This document shows, piece by piece, positions 6,397-6,855 of a DNA stretch of 6,855 nucleotides (positions within the stretch are counted from its first letter, which is position 1; each line of letters opens with the position of its first letter). The DNA is taken from contig USAT01000097.1 in assembly GCA_900552725.1 (NCBI GenBank), positions 1-6,855 of the forward strand, written 5' to 3'. Made by a program: the position numbers and the translations under genes. The notes under the pieces were generated by a model. The model was not told where the DNA came from, did no database searches, and worked only from the letters and a program-made list of their open reading frames with translations. Source of the DNA: an uncultured Eubacteriales bacterium. GTDB lineage: Bacteria > Bacillota > Clostridia > Oscillospirales > Oscillospiraceae.

Positions 6397-6472
6397 TCGC
6401 CCTCCGGGGCGACCTACTTTTGCCTACAGTGGCAAAAGTAGGCAAAAGCACCGCTTAAACCTGCGGTTTAAG
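6397..6472. repeat. Cluster of three adjacent stem-loops
   Basis: Three hairpins stand in a row: a 6-bp stem (6397-6402/6407-6412) with loop TCCG; abutting it, a perfect 12-bp stem, CCTACTTTTGCC (6413-6424) with GGCAAAAGTAGG (6431-6442), loop TACAGT; then CTTAAACC (6454-6461) with GGTTTAAG (6465-6472), loop TGC. GGCAAAAG occurs twice, at 6431 and 6441. No coding potential is seen. From memory, a similar CTACTTTTGCC palindrome is common in intergenic DNA of gut Ruminococcaceae, but I cannot verify this. Confidence 0.6.
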
Positions 6473-6620
6473 AATCCGCGCACGCTGTTCATTTTACGAA
6501 TCTGACACATTGTACCACGCGTTCGCGGTAAATATTTGTTATCGTTTTGTATGACGAATTGACTTTCTTCTTGCGCCGCTGCCGCTCACGTTCTCAACGG
6601 TAGAACTAAAAGCGTTGTTC
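6473..6620. other. Intergenic stretch without a supported gene
   Basis: I see no start codon with a ribosome site leading into a plausible protein, no tRNA-like arms and no convincing promoter pair on either strand. It separates the hairpin cluster from the repeat block to the right. Confidence 0.5.
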
Positions 6621-6624
6621 GACA

Positions 6625-6651
6625 GGGTGGACAGAGTCGTCCGCCCCTACG
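6625..6651 (-). repeat. Intergenic hairpin repeat, inverted copy 2
   Basis: The reverse complement of this segment matches 6783-6809 at 25 of 27 positions. It folds on itself: GGGTGGAC (6625-6632) pairs with GTCCGCCC (6639-6646), with one G-U pair, around a 6-nt loop. Together with the copy at 6783-6809 it makes a 27-bp inverted repeat bounding 185 bp. Confidence 0.7.
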
Positions 6652-6672
6652 GACGGTTTCCGGCGGTCGCTG

Positions 6673-6700
6673 CGTAGGGGCCGGCGTCCCCGACGGCCCG
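6673..6700 (+). repeat. Intergenic hairpin repeat, diverged copy 3
   Basis: It has the same 28-bp length as the copy at 6783-6810 and 22 of 28 identical bases, sharing the opening CGTAGGGGC. Six outer pairs (6678-6683 with 6694-6699) are intact. The fifth stem pair is C-G here and G-C in the other copy, a compensatory double change, while one inner pair is lost. Confidence 0.6.
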
Positions 6701-6702
6701 CA

Positions 6703-6762
6703 CGGTGGACGCAAAGATCTGTACGCGGCGGGGTACCCTCACCCTGCCGCGCGGTGGACGCA
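6703..6762. repeat. Short direct repeats flanking an 11-bp hairpin
   Basis: CGGTGGACGCA occurs at 6703-6713 and again at 6752-6762, 49 bp apart. Between them is a hairpin of 11 bp (6724-6734 with 6741-6751, one G-U pair) with loop ACCCTC. The second direct repeat begins at the base after the hairpin. Confidence 0.6.
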
Positions 6763-6768
6763 CCGTAT

Positions 6769-6810
6769 TTTCGATAAACAGTCGTAGGGGCGGACGACCC
6801 TGTCCGCCCG
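6769..6810 (+). repeat. Intergenic hairpin repeat, copy 4
   Basis: TTTCGATAAA (6769-6778), 5 bp, then GTAGGGGCGG and a perfect 8-bp hairpin, GGGCGGAC (6788-6795) with GTCCGCCC (6802-6809), loop GACCCT. The layout repeats that of the copy directly behind citrate synthase. The remaining bases to the window end show nothing recognisable. Confidence 0.65.
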
Positions 6811-6855
6811 CCGACATAAGATGGTACCTTCAAAGACAAGATGGATGCTGCGGCG

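Noticed and set aside
6513..6530. Possible palindrome around CGCGTTCGCG.
   Set aside because: The loop would be only two bases and the flanking pairs do not extend. It is too weak to call a structure.
6319..6810. CRISPR array.
   Set aside because: Repeats are few, diverged, in both orientations and irregularly spaced, with no cas gene in the window.
6606..6839. Minus-strand open frame of 77 codons in the right-hand repeat block.
   Set aside because: It consists almost entirely of the GTAGGGGC-type repeats read as protein, with no ribosome site or family resemblance.

Overview
The window reads as chromosomal DNA from a fairly GC-rich, low-temperature-of-exchange 'housekeeping' stretch of a clostridial Firmicute. 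The base composition, AGGAGG-type ribosome binding sites, SigA-like promoters with 17-18 bp spacers and U-tract hairpin terminators all fit. The protein families (COG2426 exporter-like protein, Na/Pi-cotransporter with PhoU tail, EamA transporter, clostridial-type citrate synthase) suggest a gut Oscillospiraceae/Ruminococcaceae relative. That placement is inference from gene style, not a database result.

Layout from left to right: the 5' two-thirds of a tRNA-Leu(CAA) gene on the minus strand, cut by the left edge, with its own promoter; a small COG2426 membrane protein on the minus strand (106-576); a divergent promoter region; a Na+/phosphate cotransporter-type protein with a PhoU-like tail on the plus strand (801-2558); a perfect 18-bp hairpin terminator shared by two convergent genes; an EamA-family (DMT) transporter on the minus strand (2611-3504); a second divergent promoter region with operator-like palindromes; a sugar-phosphate-type nucleotidyltransferase on the plus strand (3681-4601) with a strong terminator; an AT-rich regulatory region carrying a large imperfect inverted repeat; citrate synthase on the plus strand (4921-6303); and about 550 bp with no convincing gene but packed with hairpins and repeats.

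Nearly every protein gene looks like its own transcription unit, so this is a set of independent loci and not an operon. The genes do not form an obvious joint pathway: two or three are membrane transporters, one activates a sugar or similar phosphate compound, and one makes citrate. I saw no phage, insertion sequence, CRISPR array, toxin-antitoxin pair or defence gene.

The most unusual part is 6304-6855. It holds four copies of one GTRGGGGC...GCCC hairpin family in both orientations. Base changes between copies partly preserve pairing, and two copies share an upstream TTTCGATAAA box at identical spacing. Other hairpins and short direct repeats lie between them. I interpret this as a nest of dispersed intergenic repeats (MITE/REP-like). 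The first copy lies just behind the citrate synthase stop codon and may act as its 3' end. I found no new multi-gene system here.
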